Part shown: positions 24,359 through 33,695 of the stretch, piece after piece
How positions within the stretch are numbered: the stretch's first letter is position 1
How the letters are laid out: every line of letters starts with the position of its first letter
NCBI GenBank assembly: GCA_022571985.1
Contig: JACZWU010000001.1
Coordinates: 281,501-345,500, forward strand
DNA from: Candidatus Zixiibacteriota bacterium
GTDB lineage: Bacteria > Zixibacteria > MSB-5A5 > GN15 > FEB-12
DNA length: 64,000 nucleotides
Direction: 5' to 3'
The notes under the pieces: generated by a model
What the model was told of the DNA's origin: nothing
Databases searched by the model: none
The model's input: only the letters and a program-made list of their open reading frames with translations
Position numbers and translations under genes: made by a program

Positions 24359-25714
24359 CTAATTGATATTCTGGTCTACCCGGTATTCGGCCAGTTTATT
24401 CCTGATAGTTCTGGCAGTACAGCCCAAAGCTTCGGCGGCTTTGGTCTTGTTACCGCCATATTTTTCCAGAGTCCGTAAAATCAAGAATTTATTGCCTTCC
24501 TCTAAGGTCATAGGAATCTTAATATTGGGCGTTTCATCTGCAAGAGTCCCTAAGGAGAGTTCCGAAGGGAAATCATCCTCTGTCAGATTCTCCCGGGTAG
24601 AAGTGACGATTGCTCTTTCTATCAGATTTTCAAGTTCCCTGATATTTCCAGGCCAGTGATAGTTTACCAAGAGTCTCATGGCGTCCTGATCAATCGATTT
24701 GACATTCTTGTTGTTTTCTGCATTGTATTTTTCAAAAAAATGCTTGACCAAAAGAGGAATATCTTCAAGCCGCTCATTTAGCGGAGGCAAAACTACTGGT
24801 ATGACGTTCAGGCGGAAAAAGAGATCCTCCCGGAATCTGCCTTGAGCAATGCATTCTTTTAAGTTCCTGTTGGAAGTCGCTATCAGGCGAACATCGACTG
24901 ATATCGTCTCGCTGGAACCAACCCGTTCGAATTCTCTTTCCTGAATTACCCTTAAGAGCTTCGATTGCAGATTCATGGGCATTTCAGAAATTTCATCAAG
25001 CAGCAGACTGCCGCCATCGGCCAGTTCAAATCTACCGCGTGAAGTTTTCTTGGCATCCGTAAAAGCGCCTTTTTCATAACCAAAAAGCTCTGCTTCAACC
25101 AGATTCTCTGGTAAGGCAGCACAGTTCAGCTTGATAAACGGCTTATTTCTTCTCTGCGAAAGTAAGTGGATTGAGCGCGCGACCAGTTCCTTACCGGTCC
25201 CCGATGGTCCCGTTATCATTACAGTCGAGCGGGCATTGGCTATTGACTTAATCAGATCGAATACGTTATGCATTACTTTTGATTTGCCAATCATGTTATG
25301 GAATTTGCTGAAAAGGTCCTGCCGCATCTGTTCGTTGTCTGCTTTTAACTGAATCAGTTCGGTGAGTTGAGACAATTTGAATTCCAGAGTTTCCGGTGAA
25401 ACCGGCTTAAGCAGAAAATCTGCGGCTCCAAATTTCATAGCCCTGACTGCGGTTTCAACGGTTCCGAAAGCAGTCATCATGACCACGTTTGTATCTGGTC
25501 TGAGTTTTTTTATCTGCTTTAAGGTCTCAATACCGTCCATCCCTTTCATTTTCAAATCAAGCAGGATGACATCAAACGGCGCCTCTTCTAATTCGATTAT
25601 AGCCTCTTCCCCGGACATAACAGTCTGACAGCTATAACCTGCCCGGCTCAATGATTCTACCACAAAATCATTGACAAGTTTGTCATCGTCGACTACTAAA
25701 ACAGAAAACTTCAT
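24359..25714 (-). CDS. Sigma54-dependent response regulator, NtrC family (flagellar)
   Basis: 451 residues in the standard order: receiver with phosphoacceptor D53 ([10 protein letters not shown]), AAA+ domain with Walker A GPSGTGKE and Walker [10 protein letters not shown], and a C-terminal Fis-type helix-turn-helix ([22 protein letters not shown]). The sigma54-contacting loop is GAFTDA, a common variant of GAFTGA. It overlaps its sensor kinase gene by 4 nt. With two sigma54 promoters in the flagellar operons nearby, it is the obvious activator, equivalent to FlrC/FleR/FlgR. The specific target sites are inferred. Confidence 0.93.
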   Translation of the reverse strand: MKFSVLVVDDDKLVNDFVVESLSRAGYSCQTVMSGEEAIIELEEAPFDVILLDLKMKGMDGIETLKQIKKLRPDTNVVMMTAFGTVETAVRAMKFGAADFLLKPVSPETLEFKLSQLTELIQLKADNEQMRQDLFSKFHNMIGKSKVMHNVFDLIKSIANARSTVMITGPSGTGKELVARSIHLLSQRRNKPFIKLNCAALPENLVEAELFGYEKGAFTDAKKTSRGRFELADGGSLLLDEISEMPMNLQSKLLRVIQEREFERVGSSETISVDVRLIATSNRNLKECIAQGRFREDLFFRLNVIPVVLPPLNERLEDIPLLVKHFFEKYNAENNKNVKSIDQDAMRLLVNYHWPGNIRELENLIERAIVTSTRENLTEDDFPSELSLGTLADETPNIKIPMTLEEGNKFLILRTLEKYGGNKTKAAEALGCTARTIRNKLAEYRVDQNIN

Positions 25715-27066
25715 TGTTGATTCCCCGCTTGCACGGCGTCAATTTTAGCCGGCAGTAAAATGTGGAAAGTTGCTCCTTCCTGCTGCTTTTCTGCAAGAAG
25801 AATTTCTCCTCCATGTGCCTTTATCAATTTCCAGGCGACAGCCAGACCCAAACCGCTGCCACTTTGTTTTGTTGTAAAAAAGGGAGCGAATATCTTTTCG
25901 CGATGCTCAGCTTTTATACCGGGTCCGTTGTCGCTTATCGTCGTTACCAGAAGCTGCTCTCCAAATTCCAGCGGCAGTTTGTTCTTAAATAACTCCGGTG
26001 TCTCGTTTGCTTCATAAGCAACTATTTCAACTGCCAATTTGCCGCTATCCTCCATCGCTTCCACCGCGTTTGTCAGAATATTGTAGAGCGACTGCCGAAA
26101 AAGTATCTGGTCCAGCGAAATAATTACGTTTCTTCTCGCCAGAAATTCAGGAGCTTTAAAATTTACTTTGGTCTTCTTGTGTGCTTCCTCTGACTGGGTG
26201 TTGAATTCCTCGATTATTGATGCGAGATAGGCCGGATAAGAACAGTCTGTTCTGTTTAATTCGCTGAATCGGGTATAGTTCAGAAGCTTGCTGACTGTCT
26301 CGTTAAGAATTTCAGCTCCGCGTTTAATTTTTAAAACCAGTTTCATTTTGGGGTCGTCATCTTCTAAGTCTCTCTCAAGCAGTGATGCAAAACCGCTTAT
26401 GCCCGACAAAGGATTGCGAACTTCATGAGCAATGACTGCGGCCATCTCCCCCAGCGCCGCCAGAGTGTTCAGCCTGGCTATTTCCTGCTCTAAACGCCGC
26501 ACCTTTGTCATATCCTGAATCACCTCAACGGCGCCCACAAATTTGCCGCTTTCATCTTCAATTCTTGCCGTAGAGATTGACAGATTCAGCTCTCTGTTAT
26601 CAGCCATAGTTATTTTCTGCTCAGTCGCCGAGAACTCTTCCCCTGTCGAAAATGTCTTGACCGCTGAAATGGCTGACTGGCCGGCCTTGGTTTTGATTAC
26701 TTCTGCATATTTCCGGCCGATTACGCTTTTATCTTCTATGCCAAAAATCGCCATAGCTGTCGGGTTGCAGTGGCTAATTACAGAGTTTTGGTTTACAGTA
26801 ATAACTCCTATCGGAACTGAGTTGAGCACTCCGTTCAAAAATTCTGTGGCCGCCAAATTGCTCTTGGTTAGCCTGACTAACTTAAGGTTGGTTCTGGCCA
26901 GTTCTAAATTCTGAGCAGTAAATTCTTCCTTGAGTTCGATATACTGCCGCTGAAGGTTATTTACTATGCGGTTAAAAGAAGCATAGGATTCTGCAAATTT
27001 CGAGACATCTGTTAAACCAGTTTGCCCGGTCATCTTCTTATTTGCTGTTGTTGTTCTCTCTTCCAT
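25711..27066 (-). CDS. PAS-domain sensor histidine kinase (flagellar two-component system)
   Basis: 451-residue soluble kinase with no membrane helix. An N-terminal coiled coil leads into a PAS domain (about 70-185: NSVPIGVITVNQNSVISHCNPTA), then HisKA with the phosphorylated histidine in AAVIAHEVRNPLSGI, and HATPase_c (NILTNAVEAMEDSG, ISDNGPGI, GSGLGLAVAWKL). The absence of a transmembrane sensor suggests it reads a cytoplasmic cue, as FlrB/FleS/FlgS kinases read assembly state. It overlaps the response regulator gene. Confidence 0.93.
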   Translation of the reverse strand: MEERTTTANKKMTGQTGLTDVSKFAESYASFNRIVNNLQRQYIELKEEFTAQNLELARTNLKLVRLTKSNLAATEFLNGVLNSVPIGVITVNQNSVISHCNPTAMAIFGIEDKSVIGRKYAEVIKTKAGQSAISAVKTFSTGEEFSATEQKITMADNRELNLSISTARIEDESGKFVGAVEVIQDMTKVRRLEQEIARLNTLAALGEMAAVIAHEVRNPLSGISGFASLLERDLEDDDPKMKLVLKIKRGAEILNETVSKLLNYTRFSELNRTDCSYPAYLASIIEEFNTQSEEAHKKTKVNFKAPEFLARRNVIISLDQILFRQSLYNILTNAVEAMEDSGKLAVEIVAYEANETPELFKNKLPLEFGEQLLVTTISDNGPGIKAEHREKIFAPFFTTKQSGSGLGLAVAWKLIKAHGGEILLAEKQQEGATFHILLPAKIDAVQAGNQQ

Positions 27067-27160
27067 ATAGCTTTGCTACCAGTCTGCTGATTTTAGACCG
27101 GCAGGCAATGCTTTTCAACTAAAACTTTCTTTGAGAGATACTTACTGCTTTAGCGTTGCT

Positions 27161-27565
27161 TTATTCTTCGTCTGTTGAAGAATTGCTGTCATCAAGCTGC
27201 GATTTTAGCGTTTTAAACAGCTTGTTAATATTGAACGGCTTGATTATGTAATCAGAAACTTTGGCCCTGATCCCTTCAACAGCGGTCTCAACCGACGGAT
27301 ATCCGGTCATCAGAACGACTGGCATTTCGGGATATTTGGCCCGGACCTGCGAGGTTAAAGTAAGGCCGTCAATCTGCGGCATTTTTATATCGGTTAATAC
27401 GATGTCAATTTTTCTTGCTCTCAGAATTTCGAGAGCTCTTTCACCGTTTTCGGCAACGGATATAGTCCAGCCCTGCTGATGAAAAAAATCATACAACAGA
27501 TCACGAATCAATAATTCGTCATCTACTACAAGAATCGATGGCTGCTCCATTTGATTTATTGTCAC
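27161..27565 (-). CDS. Single-domain response regulator
   Basis: 134-residue stand-alone CheY-like receiver. The acidic pair (VVDDELLIRDLL), phosphoacceptor D59 (VLTDIKMPQIDG), the conserved Thr (VLMTGYPS) and Lys (YIIKPFN) are all present, so it should be phosphorylatable. There is no output domain; the C-terminus is a Ser/Asp/Glu tail. It follows the STAS gene by 9 nt and precedes the kinase gene, linking the partner-switch cassette with the two-component pair. Confidence 0.92.
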   Translation of the reverse strand: MTINQMEQPSILVVDDELLIRDLLYDFFHQQGWTISVAENGERALEILRARKIDIVLTDIKMPQIDGLTLTSQVRAKYPEMPVVLMTGYPSVETAVEGIRAKVSDYIIKPFNINKLFKTLKSQLDDSNSSTDEE

Positions 27566-27574
27566 TGCTGCTGG

Positions 27575-27931
27575 CTATCTTTGGCTGACTGTGACAGACT
27601 CCGAAGAGGCAAAGGCGTCTTGTTCAGTTTCATAAATTTCAAAAATGTGTGCTAATTGAGTAATATCAAAAATCTCCTGAACATACGGAGCTAAATTGGA
27701 CAAAGTCAACCTCCCCTTTACAAGTCGTATCTCTTTCATGGCAGATATTAAAGCTCCCAGCCCTGAGCTATTTATGAATTCTACCTGCTCCAAATTGAGA
27801 TGGATTCTGGTTATTCCTGAATCGCAATACACTTTTATTTTTTCCTTAAGTTCTTTTCCAGTTGTCAACTCAAGCCGCCCATCCAGAGCAAATATTCTGG
27901 CATCGCTTTCTTCTCTCACATTAATATTCAT
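27575..27931 (-). CDS. STAS-domain anti-sigma factor antagonist
   Basis: 118 residues, a full SpoIIAA/RsbV-type STAS domain. The phosphorylation site is the Ser pair in VEFINSSGLGALIS; the preceding RIFALDGRLELTTGKELKEKI is typical. In partner switching the unphosphorylated form binds the kinase/anti-sigma protein, here probably the product of the gene 21 nt upstream. No sigma factor gene is adjacent. Confidence 0.93.
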   Translation of the reverse strand: MNINVREESDARIFALDGRLELTTGKELKEKIKVYCDSGITRIHLNLEQVEFINSSGLGALISAMKEIRLVKGRLTLSNLAPYVQEIFDITQLAHIFEIYETEQDAFASSESVTVSQR

Positions 27932-27952
27932 TTTTCCCTCCAGCCCCGGTTT

Positions 27953-28375
27953 TTATTTTAGCACTCCTTTTGGGCGAAGTACCTTTATGCTTACTTTCAA
28001 GCCTCCTGCCGGCGATTCTGAGTAACCCACTGCTGTGGCATAATGCTCAATCAGGTCAATACCACGGCCGCCTTCATCAAACGGCTGTGAGGGCTGCCTT
28101 TTATTTATATTTTTCAGACCTCCCTGACCCTCGTCTTCAATATCGGCAGACAACTCATTTTCATTTACTGAAACCGTTAATTTTACTGATTTTTCCGGAT
28201 TACAATGGTTGCCGTGTATTATGGCGTTAGTAAATGCCTCTGAGATGGCCAGCAGAAACGAGTATTTCTCCTGTGGAGAAATTTTCCTTATATCCAGGAG
28301 ATCGTTTAAGTCGTCAAGCATCTGCACGCTTGACTCTGGAATTGACGGATATTCGAAAGTTCTGTTGAAAAACAC
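27953..28375 (-). CDS. RsbW/SpoIIAB-like serine kinase, anti-sigma regulatory factor
   Basis: 140-residue GHKL ATPase. The N box is LLAISEAFTNAIIHGNHC and the G1/G2 boxes are IEDEGQGG and GGRGIDLIEHYAT. It would phosphorylate the STAS protein encoded next and sequester a target. Its start overlaps the stop codon of the PP2C gene by one base. What it binds is not visible in this window. Confidence 0.92.
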   Translation of the reverse strand: MFFNRTFEYPSIPESSVQMLDDLNDLLDIRKISPQEKYSFLLAISEAFTNAIIHGNHCNPEKSVKLTVSVNENELSADIEDEGQGGLKNINKRQPSQPFDEGGRGIDLIEHYATAVGYSESPAGGLKVSIKVLRPKGVLK

Positions 28376-29667
28376 TATTTCACCTTTATTTGCAGCAGAG
28401 TAAAATCATCCATGTACTCTATCTCTGAGCCGATAGAATACTCATCTATTCTCTTTTTGACTATCCGGCAAAATTGCTGCGGCTCTAGTTCTAATTCCTT
28501 TTTGAACAACTCTTCAGTTCTATCCATTCCGAACAAATTCATACTTGAATCGACTGACTCCGTCAGACCATCCGTGAAAAGAAAAAGTCTGCTGCCAGCT
28601 GCCAGCGGCACTTTACCCATAATATATTTCGTCTCTGGAAATTGACCGATTAGAGTTCCTCCTTTTGAGAGCTTAATGATTTCTTTGCCATCTGAAGTTG
28701 AAAACAGCCCTGGCAAATGACCGGCGTTACAATAGCTGAGTTCTTTGGCCTTCATGTCAAATCTGGCAAAAAACAGAGTCACAAACGTCTCCCTGTCTTT
28801 AATAATTCCCCTGGCCAGGATATTATTAACCTTTTCGGCCAGCAATGACATTTCAACGTCTGGCTCAGAATCCAAAACAGATTTAATAATTCCGCTGGCT
28901 GCGGACATAACCAAAGCTGCCGGTATGCCTTTGTTTGAAACATCTCCCAGGACAACTACAAACTGGTCATTATTCGCCCTGATGACATCATAGAAGTCAC
29001 CGCCTACTTCTTTGGCCGGTATATATTCGGCTCCTATTTCTACTCCCTCTATGCAATCAATGTTTTCCGGTAAAATAGTTTTTTGCACCTGACGGGCTAC
29101 GGCAATCTCCTGCTCTATTTTTTGTTTTTCGAGCTTTTCTTTCAGCAGAGTAGAATTATCAATGGACACCGCCACGAAATTCATAAGCATCTGCAAAATT
29201 TCGATATCTTCCCGATCAAAGCTGCCACCTTTCTGTTTGTTAATGATGATGTTAACCCCGAAACATTTAGATGATGTTTTGATGGGAACACAAATGACAG
29301 ATTCAACCCGCAATTTGTGGTTGTTTATCAAACAGAGTTCGTTTAAGATGGCTGTTTCCCGGTTCTTGAAACAGTAAGTGGCCAGGTCAAGATCGTTTTT
29401 ATAATCCAAAGCTCTCACAAAGTCTTCGTCTATTCCCCATGAAATGCGGGCAACCAGTTGGGAATTTTCCTCCAGCAAAATCATACCCACTTCACCGTTG
29501 ACCATCCCGACAGCCATATCCATTACAACTGACAGGATAGCATCGATATCATGAATCGAAGTAATAACTGTGCCCATAGTGGCCAGGTCACGAAGTTCGG
29601 CCTTTTGGGATTCCAGCTTTTTTTCGAGACTTTCCAGCTTACTGAGATTTGTAACTGCTAATGGCAT
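28375..29667 (-). CDS. GAF-domain PP2C (SpoIIE/RsbU-type) phosphatase
   Basis: 430 residues: a short coiled coil, a GAF sensor domain (about 30-170) and a PP2C/SpoIIE phosphatase domain (about 195-430) with the metal-binding GAEYIPAKEVGGDFYDVI and VVVLGDVSNKGIPAALVMS. Such enzymes dephosphorylate the STAS antagonist when the sensor domain is triggered. The kinase and STAS genes follow directly, so the whole signalling chain is present. A sigma28-like sequence lies immediately upstream. Confidence 0.93.
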   Translation of the reverse strand: MPLAVTNLSKLESLEKKLESQKAELRDLATMGTVITSIHDIDAILSVVMDMAVGMVNGEVGMILLEENSQLVARISWGIDEDFVRALDYKNDLDLATYCFKNRETAILNELCLINNHKLRVESVICVPIKTSSKCFGVNIIINKQKGGSFDREDIEILQMLMNFVAVSIDNSTLLKEKLEKQKIEQEIAVARQVQKTILPENIDCIEGVEIGAEYIPAKEVGGDFYDVIRANNDQFVVVLGDVSNKGIPAALVMSAASGIIKSVLDSEPDVEMSLLAEKVNNILARGIIKDRETFVTLFFARFDMKAKELSYCNAGHLPGLFSTSDGKEIIKLSKGGTLIGQFPETKYIMGKVPLAAGSRLFLFTDGLTESVDSSMNLFGMDRTEELFKKELELEPQQFCRIVKKRIDEYSIGSEIEYMDDFTLLQIKVK

Positions 29668-29678
29668 AACTGCCTTGA

Positions 29679-29705
29679 TTATCGGTTTGAGACTGGAAAT
29701 TGTTA
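29679..29705 (-). promoter_or_regulatory. Weak sigma28-like sequence before the PP2C gene
   Basis: The minus strand reads TAACAATT-N11-ACCGATAA: the -10 matches 7 of 8 and is identical to that before flgN, the spacing is exact, but the -35 matches only 5 of 8 and lacks TAAAG. It would place the start within a few bases of the ATG at 29667. Confidence 0.35.
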
Positions 29706-29732
29706 GGAAATGGTTATTTGAGACCGCAGCTG

Positions 29733-31046
29733 TTATTTTTTTCTAAACTTGAGGCGTATCGGCACACCTTCAAAAGAGAATTTCTTGCGCAGCTGATTTG
29801 AAATATAGCTGATGTAAGATTTGTCTATCAGTTTTGGGAGATTTGAGAAAAAGACAAAAGTGGGCGGTTGAGATTCGGTCTGGGTAGCATATAGAAGTTT
29901 GATATACTTGCCATGTCTGGCCGGCGGGTGTTTTCGCCTGACGACATCTTCTAAGAACTCATTTAATTGTGAAGTCGGCACTCTCTGGCATGAGTTCTGG
30001 TATACTTCGCTGGCAATCTTAATAGTTTTTTCCAGCCGCTGTCCGGTTAAAGCTGAAATATAAATTAAAGGGGCATAGGCATGATTAGCCAGAACGTCTT
30101 TAATTTCAACCGTAAATTCATCAGCGGTCTTGGAATCCTTTTCTATCAAATCCCACTTATTGACAGCAATAACAACCGAGCGCCGATTAGTCAGGACCTG
30201 GTCGAGAATTCTCAAATCCTGAGTTGTCACCCCTTCAACTGCATCAATCAGCACTATAGCCACATTGCAGTTTTCTATTGCCCGGGTAGTTCTGATACTG
30301 GTATAAAATTCGATGTCATCGTGAACTTTATATTGTCGGCGCAATCCCGCAGTATCAACCAGTACATAACTCTTACCGTCAAACTCAAATGGTGTATCAA
30401 CTGCATCTCTGGTGGTACCCGCTATGGGCGTAACGATCAGTCTTTCCTCACCTATAAGTTTGTTTATAAATGATGACTTGCCAACATTGGGTCGTCCGAC
30501 TATTGCAATTCTGGTTACATCCTCTTCATCATCACTTTTGATTTTCTCTTCCGGAAGCTTATCGACCAGCCCGTCCAGCAGGTCTCCGACATAAAGACCC
30601 AGAGTAGCCGAGACCGGCAGAGGCTCACCGATGCCCAGACCCATAAATTCATAAAGCTCTGCTGTCAACTTTTCATCGTCACACTTGTTGGCTACCAGAA
30701 TCGTTTTTGAAATAGCTTTTTTCAGACTTCTGGCGATTGAGACATCGAGGTCAGTCGGGCCGGTGCGGGCATCAACCACAAACAAAATAAGATCAGCTTC
30801 GTTAATTGCAAAATTGGCCTGGTCGTGAATATGTTTTTTAAATCCGTCAGTCTCACCAAGATCAAGGCCTCCGGTATCAACCAGTCTGAAAGTAACTCCT
30901 GACCAGTCGCAGACAGCATAGTTTCTGTCTCTGGTAACACCGGGAGTTTTATCAACCACCGCTATTTTTCGTTTCAGGAACCGATTAAAAAGAGATGACT
31001 TACCGACATTGGGGCGCCCAATAATCGCAACTATCGGCAGGCTCAT
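29733..31046 (-). CDS. der: Ribosome assembly GTPase Der (EngA)
   Basis: 437-residue double-GTPase essential for 50S subunit maturation. Two G domains are visible, each with GRPNVGKSS (about 9-17 and 183-191), DTAG/DTGG and NKCD/NKWD motifs, followed by a KH-like C-terminal domain (VVRRKHPPARHGKYIKLLYATQ). Its ATG overlaps the stop codon of the DUF512 gene by 4 nt, a pairing seen in other bacteria. Confidence 0.98.
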   Translation of the reverse strand: MSLPIVAIIGRPNVGKSSLFNRFLKRKIAVVDKTPGVTRDRNYAVCDWSGVTFRLVDTGGLDLGETDGFKKHIHDQANFAINEADLILFVVDARTGPTDLDVSIARSLKKAISKTILVANKCDDEKLTAELYEFMGLGIGEPLPVSATLGLYVGDLLDGLVDKLPEEKIKSDDEEDVTRIAIVGRPNVGKSSFINKLIGEERLIVTPIAGTTRDAVDTPFEFDGKSYVLVDTAGLRRQYKVHDDIEFYTSIRTTRAIENCNVAIVLIDAVEGVTTQDLRILDQVLTNRRSVVIAVNKWDLIEKDSKTADEFTVEIKDVLANHAYAPLIYISALTGQRLEKTIKIASEVYQNSCQRVPTSQLNEFLEDVVRRKHPPARHGKYIKLLYATQTESQPPTFVFFSNLPKLIDKSYISYISNQLRKKFSFEGVPIRLKFRKK

Positions 31047-32326
31047 TGATATAAATCTTTTAAGGTAGCTGCCAGATCATACTGACCAATGTAAACAGGT
31101 TTTTGCAGGGCCGATTGAAATTGTTTCAAAGAAAGATTATCCAGAAAAAGATTGTCCATATTGAGGCAATTGGGCGGCAGTACCAGACAGTCAAAACGAT
31201 CGCTGTTTATTCTGGCGTGGCGCAGCAAATCCTGGCCGGTCAAGAGACCTGAGATTGTCACACCCTCTCCCCAGAAACGGTTTTTGACCAGATCAATTTT
31301 AACTTTGAGTCCAAGTTCGCCGGTGACATACGGCATAATTTCTTTGTTGAAAAACGGAAAGGCTGAGGCACCTGTCAGAAACAAAGCCCGCTTGTCGGAT
31401 TTTATCTCTTTTAAGCGAGAGCGGCGACGGTTAAACATCGTCATAAATTCACGAACCATGCCAATACCGTTCTCAAACTGATTCATCTCTTCGTAGTAAG
31501 AAAGAGCCGGGAATTTCTTTTCGGCAACTACGAAAAACTCATCGGCCGGCCAGACAAACCTGGTGCCAATCTTTTTTAAGAGTTTCTTCTGCGTTTGTTC
31601 GACCAGTTTAATAATCTGGCTGGCTTCTTCTTTATTATAAGTACGCAAGTTGGGCAGGTTGTCGCGATATTTTGTCAGGCCTACCGGCACCACCGCTAAA
31701 GTTTCCACGCTCGGATAGAGCTCCACTAATTCTCTGATGGTTCGCTCTAACTGGTCGCCGTCATTGATACCCGGACAGAGAACCACTTGAGTATGCACGA
31801 TAATACCGTTGTCCCCCAGTTTTTTCAGCGAGGGCACTATCGGCGCCAGTTTTTCATTTTTGAGCATACAGCGGCGGAGGGTGTCGTCAGTAGCGTGCAC
31901 CGAGACATACAGCGGCGACAGGCGCTGCTCAATTATACGGTCGATATCTTCATCATTCGTATTTGACAGAGTTATAAAATTGCCATGGGTAAAAGAAAGC
32001 CGGTAATCTTCATCTTTGACATATAAGGCACGTCTCATCCCCTGCGGCTGCTGGACGATAAAACAGAAAATACAGTCGTTCTTGCAGGTACGGATTTTAG
32101 AGCTTACGAAAGTCAGCCCCAGATCACCCGGCAGGTATTCTTCGAACTGAAAGCTCAGCTCTTTTCCGTTATTATCCGCAAACAGAATATCTATTTGCTC
32201 ATCGGTAGTCTTGTACCGAAAATCTATTTCGTCTAAAACCGCTTCGCCGTTTATGGATACGACCTTATAACCCGGACGGACATATCCAAACAGTGGTGAA
32301 TCCGGGTCTACATTTGCTATCTGCAT
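31043..32326 (-). CDS. DUF512 protein: PDZ domain plus radical-SAM-like domain
   Basis: 427 residues. An N-terminal PDZ-like segment (DPDSPLFGYVRPGYKVVSINGE) is followed by a TIM-barrel-like domain with the iron-sulfur motif TCKNDCIFCF (C-x3-C-x2-C, near residue 84) and then DUF512 (VPVGLTKYRDNLPNLRTY, FVWPADEFFV). The family is conserved in anaerobes and often next to der, as here, but its reaction is unknown. Confidence 0.9.
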   Translation of the reverse strand: MQIANVDPDSPLFGYVRPGYKVVSINGEAVLDEIDFRYKTTDEQIDILFADNNGKELSFQFEEYLPGDLGLTFVSSKIRTCKNDCIFCFIVQQPQGMRRALYVKDEDYRLSFTHGNFITLSNTNDEDIDRIIEQRLSPLYVSVHATDDTLRRCMLKNEKLAPIVPSLKKLGDNGIIVHTQVVLCPGINDGDQLERTIRELVELYPSVETLAVVPVGLTKYRDNLPNLRTYNKEEASQIIKLVEQTQKKLLKKIGTRFVWPADEFFVVAEKKFPALSYYEEMNQFENGIGMVREFMTMFNRRRSRLKEIKSDKRALFLTGASAFPFFNKEIMPYVTGELGLKVKIDLVKNRFWGEGVTISGLLTGQDLLRHARINSDRFDCLVLPPNCLNMDNLFLDNLSLKQFQSALQKPVYIGQYDLAATLKDLYQ

Positions 32327-32486
32327 CTTCTCTCTTATTTTCTAAAAATTGACTATTTCTATCAATTAATTTTCAGCCCAAGTATCATCAATTTTGGCTC
32401 ATTTGTCCAGCCTAATTTAGGCTTGCATAGCCTCTAAACGCAATAATGTGATTGACTAAGCTGTTATCTACTTACAAATTGTGAAT

Positions 32487-33509
32487 ATGGATAAACGCTA
32501 TCAGGTTTTTGTAAGCTCCACATATGAGGACCTAAAGGAAGAGCGGCAGGAAGTCATAAAGGCGCTTCTCAATTTTGATTGCATCCCAGTAGGAATGGAA
32601 TTTTTCCCGGCCGCTGATGATTCACAATGGGAAGTTATAAGAAAAGTTATCCGTCAAAGCGATTACTATGTGGTCATAGTCGCTGGTCGCTACGGTTCCC
32701 TTTCGCCTGAAGGTATTAGCTACACTCAAAAAGAATACGAGTTTGCTATTAAAGAACAGGTTCCTGTAATGGCATTCTTACACCAAAATCCCGGAGATAT
32801 TCCGTTAAAAAAGTCGGAAACGTCTGAGGAAAGTCGATTGAAACTAGAGGCCTTTAGAGCTCTTTGCGAGGAACGAATGTGTAACTTCTGGAGAACAAGA
32901 GATCAATTAGCTAGAATTGTCATGACTGACTTAATTCAACTTATGAAAAGTAATCCGCGCGTTGGTTGGGTTAGGGCAGACCAAATCCCCAAGAGAGATG
33001 AAGAAGAGCTAAAAGTTCCAATTACAGACTTAATCGAAAGAATAGATAAAGAGTTCCCGGTAACAAACGATTCAAACAAGGATCCAGAGAAATTGAATGA
33101 GGGCGAAACTGAATTTGATATCGATTTCAGTTGCAGTTTGGGGATTGTGGTAAACGGAATATATAGGTATCAACAGCACAAATCTTCATACCGATTTAGT
33201 TGGAATAAAGTGTTTGCTATTCTGTCGCCTTTTATGATGAACGCGATTTCAAGTGAAGACATTAAGAGTCAGTTAGAAGATTACGTATTACATCAAGTTT
33301 ATGATGGAATTCGAGAAATGACACTTGCAAAAACAGTACAGTCGTTTAGAATTGAACGTCACGAAGTAAACGGTATTCTTATTAAATTCAGATTATTTGG
33401 CCTTATAACTAAAAGCAGCTATAAAGATAAAAATAATGATGGATTAGTTTTTTGGGTCTTGACGCAATACGGAGACAGCATGATGTCCAGAATTCATTCG
33501 CTAATGTAG
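32487..33509 (+). CDS. DUF4062-domain protein
   Basis: 340 residues. Residues 1-100 (YQVFVSSTYEDLKEERQEVI, then SDYYVVIVAGRYGSLSPEGISYTQKEYEFAI) are a DUF4062 domain, a TIR-like fold often found at the N-terminus of NTPase-type immune proteins. The rest (about 170-340) is unrecognised, with no NACHT/NTPase motif. I prefer the ATG at 32487; a GTG two codons earlier is possible and no clear ribosome site separates them. It is A+T-rich relative to its neighbours, stands alone on the plus strand, and lies beside a tRNA gene, all consistent with acquisition. Confidence 0.85.
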   Translation: MDKRYQVFVSSTYEDLKEERQEVIKALLNFDCIPVGMEFFPAADDSQWEVIRKVIRQSDYYVVIVAGRYGSLSPEGISYTQKEYEFAIKEQVPVMAFLHQNPGDIPLKKSETSEESRLKLEAFRALCEERMCNFWRTRDQLARIVMTDLIQLMKSNPRVGWVRADQIPKRDEEELKVPITDLIERIDKEFPVTNDSNKDPEKLNEGETEFDIDFSCSLGIVVNGIYRYQQHKSSYRFSWNKVFAILSPFMMNAISSEDIKSQLEDYVLHQVYDGIREMTLAKTVQSFRIERHEVNGILIKFRLFGLITKSSYKDKNNDGLVFWVLTQYGDSMMSRIHSLM

Positions 33510-33563
33510 TACTAAATGAGTAATTTAAATTTGATAGTTAGGTATTATAAAAATCCAATTCTA

Positions 33564-33635
33564 AGCGGGTGATGGGAGTCGAACCCACGACGTCAAGCTT
33601 GGGAAGCTTGCATTCTACCGCTGAATTACACCCGC
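33564..33635 (-). tRNA. tRNA-Gly (anticodon CCC)
   Basis: 72 nt reading GCGGGTG at the 5' end and CACCCGC plus discriminator T at the 3' end, a perfect 7-bp acceptor stem. The anticodon arm is CAAGC-TTCCCAA-GCTTG, giving CCC, and the T arm has GTTCGA. The 3' CCA is not encoded. It resembles bacterial glyU-type tRNAs. Confidence 0.96.
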
Positions 33636-33695
33636 CGGCCTTGGTGCCAAACAGGTCTAATTTATCCCTTAAGTCATCTTTGTCAAGGCTAAGTA

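Noticed and set aside
32327-33635. tRNA-Gly attachment-site duplication flanking the DUF4062 gene
   Set aside because: I looked for a repeat of the tRNA 3' end on the far side of the gene and found none.
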